64,000 bases of DNA from Bacillus sp. sid0103 (GTDB taxonomy: Bacteria; Bacillota; Bacilli; Bacillales_B; DSM-18226): contig NZ_JAHUWN010000002.1 in the NCBI RefSeq assembly GCF_019219025.1, forward strand, positions 186,001 to 250,000. The letters run 5' to 3'. A model generated the notes under the pieces. That model was not told the origin of the DNA, did no database searches, and saw nothing but the letters and a program-made list of their open reading frames with translations. Position numbers and translations under genes: made by a program. The stretch's first letter is position 1, and every line of letters starts with the position of its first letter. Positions 16,497 through 25,179 of this stretch are shown here, piece by piece.

Positions 16497-17624
16497 TCAG
16501 ATGTAGCCGGGCATCGGCGGCACGCCTAGGAATACCGAGCCAGCGCCGTCGTACATGCCTTCGCTGAGGAACGCGTGCTGGGTCACGACCATCGCGTCGC
16601 GCAGATAGCGCTGCAGCGGGTGCCCGTCGTAGATCGCTGCGGTGCCGGCAAGCAGGTAGGCTGACTGAACGGCGCTCGCGCCTGCGCGGGAAGCTTGTAC
16701 AGCTGCCAGACGCAACATGCTCGTTTGGTCAGCGGAGACACCGTCGCCCCTCAGGATCGAGTCCCAAGCGGAATCGGTGGCCTCGTAGAAGAAGGCGCGC
16801 GCCGACCTTAGCGAGGCTTCTGCCTTTGCCACGGCGATTCGCAGGTAAGCGCGATCGGCCATCCTCGGTGCACCGGTGATGCCAGAACGGCCACCGGCCA
16901 TCTGAGAAACTTCATCAAGCGTGGCGCGGGCTACGCCAAGGTTGACCACCGCCAGTACCTGCGCTGCATAAGCGATGGATGGATACTGGTAGATCGGCTC
17001 TTCAATAGAAGGCACACCGCCACGGACAAAGGTCCATTCGTCAGAGACGAAGACGTCTTTCACCAGCAGGTCATGGCTACCCGTCCCGCGCAGCCCGAGC
17101 ACTTCCCAGTTCTCGACAATTTCCACGTCCTCAGGTCTAAGCACAGCGGTGAGCGGCTTGCCGCCTTCCCCGGTGCCAATACCAACGCCAATAATGTCGG
17201 CGCCCTTACAGCCGCTCGCGAACTTCCAGAGACCGTTCACGCGCCAACCACCCTCGACCTTCTCTGCGGGCTGGATTGGAAACAGGCCGCCCGCGAAGGA
17301 CACGTCCGGTCCATTTGCGTAAAGGCGTGCGAGCGTATTGTGCGGCAGGGCCGCAAGGTAGACCGCAGCAGAGCCGAAGCTCGCCACCCATCCGACGGAG
17401 CCGTCAGCCTCGGAGATGGCCTCGATCAGCCTGAGGAACTCCGAGGGCGAGCGGGCATCGCCGCCAAAGGAACGCGGCGTGTGAGCGCGATAAACGCCCA
17501 GTTGCTTTAGTTGCGCTACCATGTCCCGAGGCACGTGCCGCTTCGCGTCAAATTCATCCCGTCGGGCGCGGATTTCGGTCAACACACGGTTGAGCAGGTT
17601 CTGACTTTTTATTTCAGCAGTCAT
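16497..17624 (-). CDS. iacA: Acyl-CoA-dehydrogenase-like flavin monooxygenase (IacA type)
   Basis: A 375-residue protein of the acyl-CoA dehydrogenase superfamily, group D two-component monooxygenase type (HsaA, HpaB-like, IacA). It has no catalytic glutamate pattern of true dehydrogenases that could be recognised. Typical segments are SEADGSVGWVASFGSA near residue 70, WKFASGCKGADIIGVG near 130, LGLRGTGSHDL, and a helical C-terminus with QRYLRDAMVVTQHAF. It would use reduced flavin from the reductase at 13683. The closest family impression is IacA, which hydroxylates indole-3-acetate. The gene is strikingly GC-rich from about codon 8 to its stop, while both flanks are AT-rich with host-like ribosome binding sites, so it is probably recently acquired. 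The symbol is given for resemblance; the substrate is inferred. Confidence 0.78.
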   Translation of the reverse strand: MTAEIKSQNLLNRVLTEIRARRDEFDAKRHVPRDMVAQLKQLGVYRAHTPRSFGGDARSPSEFLRLIEAISEADGSVGWVASFGSAAVYLAALPHNTLARLYANGPDVSFAGGLFPIQPAEKVEGGWRVNGLWKFASGCKGADIIGVGIGTGEGGKPLTAVLRPEDVEIVENWEVLGLRGTGSHDLLVKDVFVSDEWTFVRGGVPSIEEPIYQYPSIAYAAQVLAVVNLGVARATLDEVSQMAGGRSGITGAPRMADRAYLRIAVAKAEASLRSARAFFYEATDSAWDSILRGDGVSADQTSMLRLAAVQASRAGASAVQSAYLLAGTAAIYDGHPLQRYLRDAMVVTQHAFLSEGMYDGAGSVFLGVPPMPGYI

Positions 17625-17716
17625 GATTCTTTCCTCCCTATATCTTATATAGTACTATCTGAAATTTTTTGAATATTTTACTTATGTTCACATCTTAAGG
17701 GATTAATAAAACATAA

Positions 17717-17754
17717 ACAATCTATCATCCTGTTTGAAAATTCTAATATTTCAG
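17717..17754. promoter_or_regulatory. Conserved upstream box B (monooxygenase operon promoter)
   Basis: ACAATCTA, seven variable bases, GTTTGAAAATTC, then TAATATTT and CAG. Eight of eight and twelve of twelve bases match box A at 4523-4560 with identical spacing. The box begins 93 bases upstream of the IacA-like start. No convincing -10/-35 pair was assigned between the box and the gene, which fits an activator-dependent promoter. Confidence 0.7.
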
Positions 17755-17862
17755 ACCTTTTAGTGCTAATTTTTAATTCTGGCTAACCCTTTCTTTTCTA
17801 TTAATCTCCTTTACCTTAAGATTAAAATGAATCATATTATTCAAGTGAAAAGGGGAAAAAAC

Positions 17863-18252
17863 ATGATTTCCAAAATGGAACATACGGCCATTATTGTTTC
17901 GGATATGGACCGGTCGGTCGAATTTTATTCAAAAATCCTAGGATTTAACGTTCGCCTTCGGGGAGACAATCCAAACAGGGAGATGGCGTTTTTATATCTT
18001 GCGGCACAGCCCGATATGGAAATTGAGCTGATTCGTGATATTAATCCCGTCGGAGATTATGCAGAGTCTGGAGTCGTGAATCATCTTGCCTTTACGGTCG
18101 AAGATATCTCACTGGCCATCCACCATTTCAAGGAAAAAGGAATTCATTTCACATCCGGGGAACCAAAGCCGACACTGGAAGGCGGGCGTATGATTTTATT
18201 CTATGGACCAGACCGCGAGCTCCTCCAACTTGTAGAACGTGTGAAATCGTAG
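17863..18252 (+). CDS. VOC (glyoxalase/bleomycin resistance/extradiol) family protein
   Basis: A 129-residue single-domain VOC protein from the ATG at 17863, which has an AAAAGGGG site upstream; an earlier in-frame ATG at 17827 has none. It begins MISKMEHTAIIVSDMDRSVE. Metal-type residues are H7, the central NHLAFTV histidine, and a glutamate near the C-terminus in DRELLQLVE, a pattern close to glyoxalase I or methylmalonyl-CoA epimerase. The real substrate is unknown. It is divergent from the aromatic operon and shares the intergenic region with box B, but nothing ties it firmly to that pathway. Confidence 0.82.
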   Translation: MISKMEHTAIIVSDMDRSVEFYSKILGFNVRLRGDNPNREMAFLYLAAQPDMEIELIRDINPVGDYAESGVVNHLAFTVEDISLAIHHFKEKGIHFTSGEPKPTLEGGRMILFYGPDRELLQLVERVKS

Positions 18253-18320
18253 CAGGGTATAACCTAGTAGGAGGGATTATACACATAGCTTTTTTAGTTG
18301 AATCCTTATTCATGGTAATA

Positions 18321-18365
18321 AAAAAAGCGTAAAGACCCTTATCACGGAATCTTTACGCTTTTTTT
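18321..18365. terminator. Bidirectional terminator between VOC gene and manA
   Basis: AAAAAAGCGTAAAGA pairs perfectly with TCTTTACGCTTTTTT around a 14-base loop. It lies between converging genes and has a T-run on both strands, so it can end both the VOC transcript and the mannoside operon. Confidence 0.88.
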
Positions 18366-18384
18366 AGTTTCCAAACCCCAATTA

Positions 18385-19329
18385 TCAAGTATGCGAAACG
18401 ATCAATTCACAATTCCCGTCTACTCCAAATTCGCCAAACCCCACAGGGATAATCAGATGAGAACCCTTCTTCAATCCATATGGCTGACCATTATGAAGAA
18501 GTGTTCCCTCTCCCTTAATGACGCTGAGCAGCAAATATTGATCATTAAATGAGAAAGCAGCTGTTCCGTTAACCTCCCATTTGTAAACGGAGAAAAAGTC
18601 TGACTCCACAAACGTTGTAATCGTTACATTTTCAACTTCCTGGACTTTAGGAGCAACTCCAGCATTTTGATGAGGCACAGTTGTCACATCAATTGCTTTT
18701 TCTAAATGCAGTTCACGCAAATTCCCTTCCGCATCTCGACGGTCGTAATCATACACGCGATAGGTTGTGTCAGAGCTTTGCTGTGTTTCTAAAACTAGCG
18801 TTCCTTCACATAAAGCATGGATGGTTCCGCTTGGAACATAGAAAAAGTCGCCTGGCTTGATTTTGACTCTACGCAGCAGCTCGTTCCATTTCCCATCATT
18901 AATTTGCTCGATTAATTCTTCTTTTGTTTTCGCATTATGGCCGAAGATCATGTCGGCCCCTTCTTTACAATCGAGGATATACCAGCATTCGGTTTTACCA
19001 AGATCCCCATTTTCATGAACCTTCGCATAAGAATCCTCTGGATGGACCTGAACGGATAAATCCATGTTCGCATCCAATATTTTCGTTAAAAGTGGAAAAA
19101 CCTCTTCCTTCGGGTTTCCAAAAAGCTCGGGATGTTTACGGTATAAATCGTCCAATGCCATACCCGCAAATGGACCGTTTTCCACAATAGATGGCCCATT
19201 GGGATGTGCGGAAATCGCCCAGCATTCCCCTGTTTGATCATTTGGAATGTTGTACCCAAATTCTGTTTGTAAGGCGGTACCGCCCCAAATTCGCTCTTTA
19301 AAGACTGGTCTTAAAAACAATGGTTGCAT
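18385..19329 (-). CDS. manA: Mannose-6-phosphate isomerase, class I
   Basis: A 314-residue cupin-fold zinc isomerase that interconverts mannose 6-phosphate and fructose 6-phosphate. Zinc ligands are visible in LSVQVHPED (His), GKTECWYIL (Glu) and SGTIHAL (His). The length matches the short Bacillus-type ManA/GmuF proteins rather than the longer enterobacterial enzyme. It is the last gene of the mannoside operon and links the sugar to glycolysis. A GGAGG site precedes the ATG, and a strong terminator follows. Confidence 0.93.
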   Translation of the reverse strand: MQPLFLRPVFKERIWGGTALQTEFGYNIPNDQTGECWAISAHPNGPSIVENGPFAGMALDDLYRKHPELFGNPKEEVFPLLTKILDANMDLSVQVHPEDSYAKVHENGDLGKTECWYILDCKEGADMIFGHNAKTKEELIEQINDGKWNELLRRVKIKPGDFFYVPSGTIHALCEGTLVLETQQSSDTTYRVYDYDRRDAEGNLRELHLEKAIDVTTVPHQNAGVAPKVQEVENVTITTFVESDFFSVYKWEVNGTAAFSFNDQYLLLSVIKGEGTLLHNGQPYGLKKGSHLIIPVGFGEFGVDGNCELIVSHT

Positions 19330-19352
19330 AATTATTACCTCCAGGCATACGT

Positions 19353-20225
19353 TTATTGTTGATTTTCCTCTTGAAATGCTTGATGAGCAAGCATGAGCGC
19401 GCCAGTAATTCCCGCATGATCACCTAAACCAGGACTTACAATATATCCAGCAAGTTCTGGCAATACCACATACTCATTTAAAAATTCCTGCAAATACTTA
19501 TAAATAGAAGTAAACACCTGCTTTTGATTCATCACTCCCCCGCCAAGGATGATTTTTTTCGGCGAAAGAATCAATACATATTGCATTAGGGCTTGGGCAA
19601 TATAGTATCCTTCTAGGTCCCAAACTTCCATACGATCAACAAGCAGATCTCCTTTTGCTCCCCAGCGCTCTTCAATGGCAGGACCAGCCGCTAGACCTTC
19701 TAAGCAATCATGGTGATAGGGGCACTTCCCTCGAAACTCGTCATTTGGATGCCGTCTCACAAGAATATGCCCCATTTCAGGGTGTGAAAGTCCTTGAAGA
19801 AGCCTCCCTTGAACAATGGCACCTGCCCCAATTCCAGTACCAACTGTAATGTACAAGCAGCTATCCAAACCTTTTGCCGCACCAAAGGTAACCTCTCCCA
19901 ATGCTGCTGCATTTACATCTGTATTAAACCCAATGGGTACTGAAAATGCATCTCTTAATGTTTGTACAAACGGATAATCCCTCCACCCTGGCTTCGGCGT
20001 AGAAGTAATATTACCGTATGTAGCACTTTCCGGATTCACATCAATTGGACCGAACGAACCCACACCAATTGCTTCTATAGGATATTGATTGAAAAATTCA
20101 ACCACCTTTGGCATCGTTTCCGCCGGTACAGTAGTTGGAATCTGAATACGGTCTACAATATTACCCTTTTCATCGCCAACAGCACACACAAACTTTGTCC
20201 CGCCTGCTTCAATTGCACCCAACAT
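19353..20225 (-). CDS. ROK-family sugar kinase (GmuE-like fructokinase/mannokinase)
   Basis: A 290-residue ROK kinase. The ATP-binding motif is EAGGTKFVCAVG at the N-terminus, the catalytic aspartate is in GFNTDVNAAALGE, and the zinc-site segment has the form HPEMGH...CPYHHDCLEGLAAGPA as in B. subtilis GmuE. GmuE-type enzymes phosphorylate fructose and often mannose. Next to manA and mannosidases, mannose phosphorylation is the natural role. It precedes manA by 23 bases with a GGGAGG site at its own start. Confidence 0.88.
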   Translation of the reverse strand: MLGAIEAGGTKFVCAVGDEKGNIVDRIQIPTTVPAETMPKVVEFFNQYPIEAIGVGSFGPIDVNPESATYGNITSTPKPGWRDYPFVQTLRDAFSVPIGFNTDVNAAALGEVTFGAAKGLDSCLYITVGTGIGAGAIVQGRLLQGLSHPEMGHILVRRHPNDEFRGKCPYHHDCLEGLAAGPAIEERWGAKGDLLVDRMEVWDLEGYYIAQALMQYVLILSPKKIILGGGVMNQKQVFTSIYKYLQEFLNEYVVLPELAGYIVSPGLGDHAGITGALMLAHQAFQEENQQ

Positions 20226-20251
20226 ACATAAATACCTCCCAATACGAATTT

Positions 20252-21481
20252 CTACATTTCATTAGAACTAAGCGCAGATCCCTTTTTTGATTTTCTCCAT
20301 ATAAAATATAGGGTTGGAATCATGATGACATAGATAATCGGAAAAAGACTAAACGAGACAGGTAAAAGCAGGTCAAAATCAAAGTATTTTCTCATCGCTA
20401 AAAACAAAAATACTCCGATGATTCTTCCAACACCGAGTGGGATTTCTCGAATAATAATATAATCCAAACGCTTTACCTTGTACTCTGGGTCCTTCTCAAT
20501 CGCTTCATAAATCATGGCACTCATCGAGGTGATAACCATATTATGTGCTAATGGTGAGACAATTCCAAATATAATCAATGATATGAGGACAGGAAGGACG
20601 GATAACAATACAGAACTCAAAAATATACTTACCGAACCGATCGCATAAATGGCGAGACGATATTTCGGATTAGAGAACTTAGCAAGTAGATAGAATGTAG
20701 CAATGGCAACAAGTTCAGCAGCCATATTATAAACTCCTAAACTCAATTCTCCACCAGCTACTTTGAAGGTAATCATCGTGACCAAGAAGGTTCCGTACAC
20801 GCCTGATACAATCCCATCAGCAAACATTACCTTGTACATCTTTTTCCATTCCTGTGATGGATTCTTGATGACATCCCAAAAATAACTTTTTGTTGTAATT
20901 GGCTTTCCCTTCACTTTTAGAGACGTTAAAAAAGAAATAAAAAAGAATACACAGGTTCCAATAAAAACGACATAATAACCCAGCATACCTTCTAATTGCG
21001 AGATGATGATCCCCGACAGAACCGGACCGAGCACACCTCCGATGGTAAATAGAATTCCTTGTACATATAAAAATTGATCCCGATTATCATTGGTTGTTAA
21101 GTCTAATACGGCCAAATGCATGCCGACATAATACAAGCTCATTGCCAATCCAGTTGAAAATCCTAACAACATGATATGATCGCTTAATGTGTCATGAAAA
21201 ATAAGCATAATTAAATAGGTAATCAGATAAAAGACAAATCCTAAACGCATCGTAATCATCGGGCTCGTTTTCCTAGCCAGCCACCCGCAAAGGCCAAAAC
21301 AAAAGATGATCGCAATGGACCAATACAAGCTATAATAAGCTAGCAGTGAATAGGTTTTATCCAATTTCCATAAGAAAACACTTTGAAAAACACCAGACAA
21401 AACGCCGCCAAAGGAAAATAAGGCATTCATCAGTAAATAAAACTTTAATTCCGTAGAAAATGACTTAAAAATTTGAAGCAT
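20252..21481 (-). CDS. MFS transporter
   Basis: A 409-residue membrane protein with about 12 hydrophobic segments and a cytoplasmic central loop, similar to Bacillus MFS proteins encoded in sugar operons. Substrate signatures are not recognised. It lies between the zinc dehydrogenase and the ROK kinase, so it may export or import a mannoside-derived sugar. The operon already has an ABC importer, and a separate sugar, such as free mannose, is possible. AAAGGAG precedes the ATG. Confidence 0.8.
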   Translation of the reverse strand: MLQIFKSFSTELKFYLLMNALFSFGGVLSGVFQSVFLWKLDKTYSLLAYYSLYWSIAIIFCFGLCGWLARKTSPMITMRLGFVFYLITYLIMLIFHDTLSDHIMLLGFSTGLAMSLYYVGMHLAVLDLTTNDNRDQFLYVQGILFTIGGVLGPVLSGIIISQLEGMLGYYVVFIGTCVFFFISFLTSLKVKGKPITTKSYFWDVIKNPSQEWKKMYKVMFADGIVSGVYGTFLVTMITFKVAGGELSLGVYNMAAELVAIATFYLLAKFSNPKYRLAIYAIGSVSIFLSSVLLSVLPVLISLIIFGIVSPLAHNMVITSMSAMIYEAIEKDPEYKVKRLDYIIIREIPLGVGRIIGVFLFLAMRKYFDFDLLLPVSFSLFPIIYVIMIPTLYFIWRKSKKGSALSSNEM

Positions 21482-21541
21482 TCTTTGATCTCCTTTAGCA
21501 GAAGAGTCGACCTAGAAGGATCGACAACTCCTGCAACTAGA

Positions 21542-22534
21542 CTAGTGGTTAATAATCGCTTTTGAAACTTTAAGATTAGGAAAGTCTGCCATTGCTTCTG
21601 GCAGCTCTTCGACAGTAAAACGATGAGAAATGAGCGACTCGACATTCACCACTTTTTTCGCAATAAGTGAAATAGCTTCTTCATGGGTATAAGGGTTCAC
21701 GAATGAACCCTTTATGGTAAGTTCTTTTGAAAAAATTTCAAATGGTGACACAGAAATAACAGTATCAGGCGCTGCTACTCCAAAAAGTAACACTTGACCG
21801 CCCTTTGCTGCTGATTTAACTGCCAATTCCATACTATCCGCTCTGCCCACACATTCAATCACAACATCTGCCTCTAGCTTAGACGCATTCATTGGATGGA
21901 TCACTTCATCAGCACCAAGCTTATAAAGAAGCTCTCTTTTATTCTCCGCAGGTTCACTCACAATGATTGAATCAACGTTTTGTTGTTTCACCAATTGCAA
22001 AAACAATTGTCCAATAAAGCCGCCGCCAATAATGAGTACCTTCCTTAAGGGTGACAACTGAACCTTTTTAAAACCATGTAAAACACAGCCTAAAGGTTCA
22101 ACCAGCGCGGCCTCTTCAAAAGTCATTTGGTCTGGGAGCTTATAACAATTGGAATCTGGTACAACACAATACTCGCCCATACCGCCATCCCTTGTTACGC
22201 CTACCGCCTGAAGATGATTACATAAATGAGCCCGGTTGCTCCTGCAATACTCACATGTCCCGCAATAGATATTCGGATCAATGGAAACACGATCCCCTTT
22301 TTGGAGGGTTGATACTTCTGCCCCGACTTCCACTACTTCACCTGCCAATTCATGCCCGAGGACAATTGGCGGCTGGACTTCAGCTGAACCGGGATGACCA
22401 TGATAAATATGCTGATCCGTACCGCAAATCCCACAGCTTTTTACCTTTACAATGACCTCTTTGGGTGATGGTGAACGATAGTTCCAATCCATTACCTCTA
22501 TTTGCTTTGTACCTTGCAAAACCGCCGCTTTCAT
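21542..22534 (-). CDS. Zinc-dependent alcohol/polyol dehydrogenase (MDR family)
   Basis: A 330-residue medium-chain dehydrogenase. Catalytic zinc ligands are in CGICGTD and GHELAGEV, and the structural zinc lobe has four cysteines in CGTCEYCRSNRAHLC. The nucleotide-binding GGGFIG motif lies near residue 165. It resembles sorbitol, threonine or galactitol dehydrogenases. The start overlaps the beta-mannosidase stop (ATGA), so the two are coupled. Oxidation of a sugar alcohol at the reducing end of a mannoside is possible but not shown. Confidence 0.82.
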   Translation of the reverse strand: MKAAVLQGTKQIEVMDWNYRSPSPKEVIVKVKSCGICGTDQHIYHGHPGSAEVQPPIVLGHELAGEVVEVGAEVSTLQKGDRVSIDPNIYCGTCEYCRSNRAHLCNHLQAVGVTRDGGMGEYCVVPDSNCYKLPDQMTFEEAALVEPLGCVLHGFKKVQLSPLRKVLIIGGGFIGQLFLQLVKQQNVDSIIVSEPAENKRELLYKLGADEVIHPMNASKLEADVVIECVGRADSMELAVKSAAKGGQVLLFGVAAPDTVISVSPFEIFSKELTIKGSFVNPYTHEEAISLIAKKVVNVESLISHRFTVEELPEAMADFPNLKVSKAIINH

Positions 22535-25053
22535 CCTAATGCCCCCTCTGTTTTCACACTATTAATGGCCTTCACTCTCAAAGTCTCCCAAGGAACGTCT
22601 TTCCCCTCAGCCTGTCCGACCTTAATCGTTCTGCTCTCATTGGGCAGTAAATCAAAGAAATTATCCTCAATTACAAGCTGCTCCATATCCATTTCAATGG
22701 TCACCATTCGCGCGAGCATATTCGTGGAAACAGTTAACTCATTTTTCTCACGGTCAATCGAAACAGTTACTTCAGACTCTTCCAATCTCAAGTCTTTTTG
22801 ATCGCGGAAATAGTAGAAGTTTTCATCGGTTTTATTCCTTTTTGAGCGAATGACGATAACGGCCTCTTCTGGCTGCAGACCACTAAGGGCTTCCTGCTCT
22901 AAAACAACATCTACTTGCTGCGAAACATTGGCTTGCACCACAACCGTCCATTGCTTTGAAAATACTTTTTCACCATTAAATTGATAAACGGCCAGTTCAA
23001 TTTCATCCTCATAGGTTTCTAACCGATCATTTACCACCCAAATTGCCATATCTTTACCTGGTTCATGAGCAAGCGTTAATAGAATTGGACTATAGAACTT
23101 TCTAGCATAATGATAGGAAGCCTTAGGCAATAAATAATAGTCGATAACTGACCAGCTTGTACCCGGCCAGCAGTCATTTAACTGCCAAAATAACGCACCG
23201 CTTGTATGTGGTTTATTGCGTCTGTAATGTTCGATTCCATACTTCAAACCTTCTGCTTGCGTTAACATCGAATAGGAAATGTACTCATCTAAATCCTTTG
23301 GAACTCCTGTATAACCTTCCATCAGCAAAATTCCTTTTGGATGATGGATATCTTTATTGCGATAGGCCATTTCTTCGCTTCCCCAGTAAAATTGATCCTT
23401 CGGGATATTTCGTTCTAATGTATAGCGATTAGAAGAAGCATGCATGCCAAATTCACTCGCAAAGAGTGTCGTATCATTTTTAAAATTTTTAAATGACAGC
23501 CCTTCGACACTGTAATTCACCGTTTGCGGCTCACCAAACGTTCTAGGCTCAATATTCCCGTGCCAAACCTGCCAATTATGCGTGTCTCCCTCTTCTCTTG
23601 AGTTATGATCATTTCCACCAAATGGCGAACTTGGCCAAAACAAACGAGTTGGGTCGAGTTCTTCAAGTAATTCAGGCATTAATTCATGATAGATTTTTTC
23701 ACCGTAAAAAGGATGTGTGATTTCACCTGATGAAAACAATGCTTCATACAGCCAATCATTCTCATTGTTTCCACACCAAAGTGCCAAGCAAGGATGATTA
23801 CGCAGCCGTTTGACGACATGAATGATTTCCTCTTTGACGTTGGCCATAAAGTTTCTATTGTAATCAGGATAGAGCGCACAGGAAAACATGAAATCCTGCC
23901 AGACTAAAATGCCAAGCCGATTACACTCGTCATAAAAAACCTCTTTTTCATAGATACCGCCGCCCCAAACACGAAGCATATTCATATTCGCATCTTTGGA
24001 CATCTTGATTAAGTGCTTGTAACGGGAATCTGGAACGGCTCCGATGAAGCTATCGATTGGAATCCAATTGGCACCTTTAGCAAATACCTTTTCTCCATTT
24101 AAAACAAAGGTAAAACAATGATTACCTTCTTCATCCTTACGCAGTACCTCAATGGTTCTAATCCCGAAGTCTTCTTGTTGATCATCCACTTTCACACCAT
24201 CCGCAAGCAATTCAACCTTTAGTTGATAAAGATGGGGTGTGCCAATGTCATGTGTCCACCATAGCTTGGGATTTTCCACTTCGAGCACAGCTTGTGCTTT
24301 TTTACGGTCTACTTTTACCTTGGTTATATAATTCTCTTCACCATAGGAAAGGTTTATATCTACCACATAATCTCTATCTTTTCTAAATGACGCTATTTCC
24401 ACTTCGACCTCGACAATTGCTTTGTCAGGAGAAATAGATTTTGTTTTAGCAAATACAGAGTCGATTTTAGCAAAAGTTCTCTTCTCTAAATGAACTTCCT
24501 TCCAAATCCCTGCAGCAACTAAGCGCGGACCCCAGTCCCAGCCATAGTGGCTTTGGGCTTTCCTTGTCCAGATCCGTTTCTTGCTAAATCCTGACCAATA
24601 ATATTGAACCTTGTCTTTCACATGAACATGGACTGGATCAAATTTTACCGCCAGAACATTTTTCCCTTGCTTCAGCTCCCGTGTTACTTCAAAGCTGTGG
24701 CTAATATACATATTTTCCGTTGAACCCAGCTCCACACCATTTAAATAAACGGTAGCAAACGTATCAAGCCCCTCAAAGATAAGCTCGTATTTGTGGTCTT
24801 TCGTAATTTCATCGTTGAACTCAAACGTATTGCGATACCACCACACCTTTTCCTCTACCCACTGACATTTCAAATCATTGTGTCCGTAAAAAGGATCCTC
24901 AATCAGGTTTCGGTTAATCAGTGTTGAATGCACATCACCAGGTACTGATGCTGTCATCCAGAAGTAATCAATATAATCAGGAGCAGCGACCTCAAGATCA
25001 CGTGCAGCCCCTACATCAAAATGTTTTATTTTCCAGTTATCATTCATTATCAT
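22531..25053 (-). CDS. Beta-mannosidase, glycoside hydrolase family 2
   Basis: An 840-residue GH2 enzyme without a signal peptide, so cytoplasmic. It has the N-terminal sugar-binding jelly-roll (about 1-190, with WWYRNTFEF), immunoglobulin-like domain (about 195-300), TIM barrel (about 300-610) and C-terminal beta domains. The acid/base is E431 in LALWCGNNEN and the nucleophile is E534 in FASEFGMHA, as in GH2 beta-mannosidases. It removes beta-mannose from the non-reducing end of imported oligosaccharides. The AGGTGA site sits 7 bases before the ATG. A terminator-like hairpin lies upstream, so it may have its own promoter in the 126-base gap. Confidence 0.9.
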   Translation of the reverse strand: MIMNDNWKIKHFDVGAARDLEVAAPDYIDYFWMTASVPGDVHSTLINRNLIEDPFYGHNDLKCQWVEEKVWWYRNTFEFNDEITKDHKYELIFEGLDTFATVYLNGVELGSTENMYISHSFEVTRELKQGKNVLAVKFDPVHVHVKDKVQYYWSGFSKKRIWTRKAQSHYGWDWGPRLVAAGIWKEVHLEKRTFAKIDSVFAKTKSISPDKAIVEVEVEIASFRKDRDYVVDINLSYGEENYITKVKVDRKKAQAVLEVENPKLWWTHDIGTPHLYQLKVELLADGVKVDDQQEDFGIRTIEVLRKDEEGNHCFTFVLNGEKVFAKGANWIPIDSFIGAVPDSRYKHLIKMSKDANMNMLRVWGGGIYEKEVFYDECNRLGILVWQDFMFSCALYPDYNRNFMANVKEEIIHVVKRLRNHPCLALWCGNNENDWLYEALFSSGEITHPFYGEKIYHELMPELLEELDPTRLFWPSSPFGGNDHNSREEGDTHNWQVWHGNIEPRTFGEPQTVNYSVEGLSFKNFKNDTTLFASEFGMHASSNRYTLERNIPKDQFYWGSEEMAYRNKDIHHPKGILLMEGYTGVPKDLDEYISYSMLTQAEGLKYGIEHYRRNKPHTSGALFWQLNDCWPGTSWSVIDYYLLPKASYHYARKFYSPILLTLAHEPGKDMAIWVVNDRLETYEDEIELAVYQFNGEKVFSKQWTVVVQANVSQQVDVVLEQEALSGLQPEEAVIVIRSKRNKTDENFYYFRDQKDLRLEESEVTVSIDREKNELTVSTNMLARMVTIEMDMEQLVIEDNFFDLLPNESRTIKVGQAEGKDVPWETLRVKAINSVKTEGALG

Positions 25054-25138
25054 AGTACGTCACCTGCCATTGTAAAAATACTTACGATATATCAGTTTTA
25101 CTAGTGAAGCCTATATAAGCTTAAAACATAGGAAAAAA

Positions 25139-25164
25139 GCCAAAATCAGTCTCGCGATTTTGGC
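25139..25164 (-). terminator. Terminator or attenuator between GH130 and GH2 genes
   Basis: On the minus strand GCCAAAATC pairs perfectly with GATTTTGGC around an 8-base loop and is followed by TTTTTT. It lies 16 bases after the GH130 stop inside an otherwise collinear operon and would reduce expression of the downstream genes. Confidence 0.75.
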
Positions 25165-25179
25165 ACTTAATTTTTCAAA

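Noticed and set aside
17073..17510. 145-codon plus-strand ORF inside the monooxygenase gene
   Set aside because: It is a by-product of the high GC content, which removes stop codons from the other frames; the minus-strand protein is clearly the real one.
17644..17673. TTTGAA/TATAAG promoter-like pair just before the monooxygenase gene (minus strand)
   Set aside because: The start of transcription would fall inside the ribosome binding site, so it is unlikely to be used.
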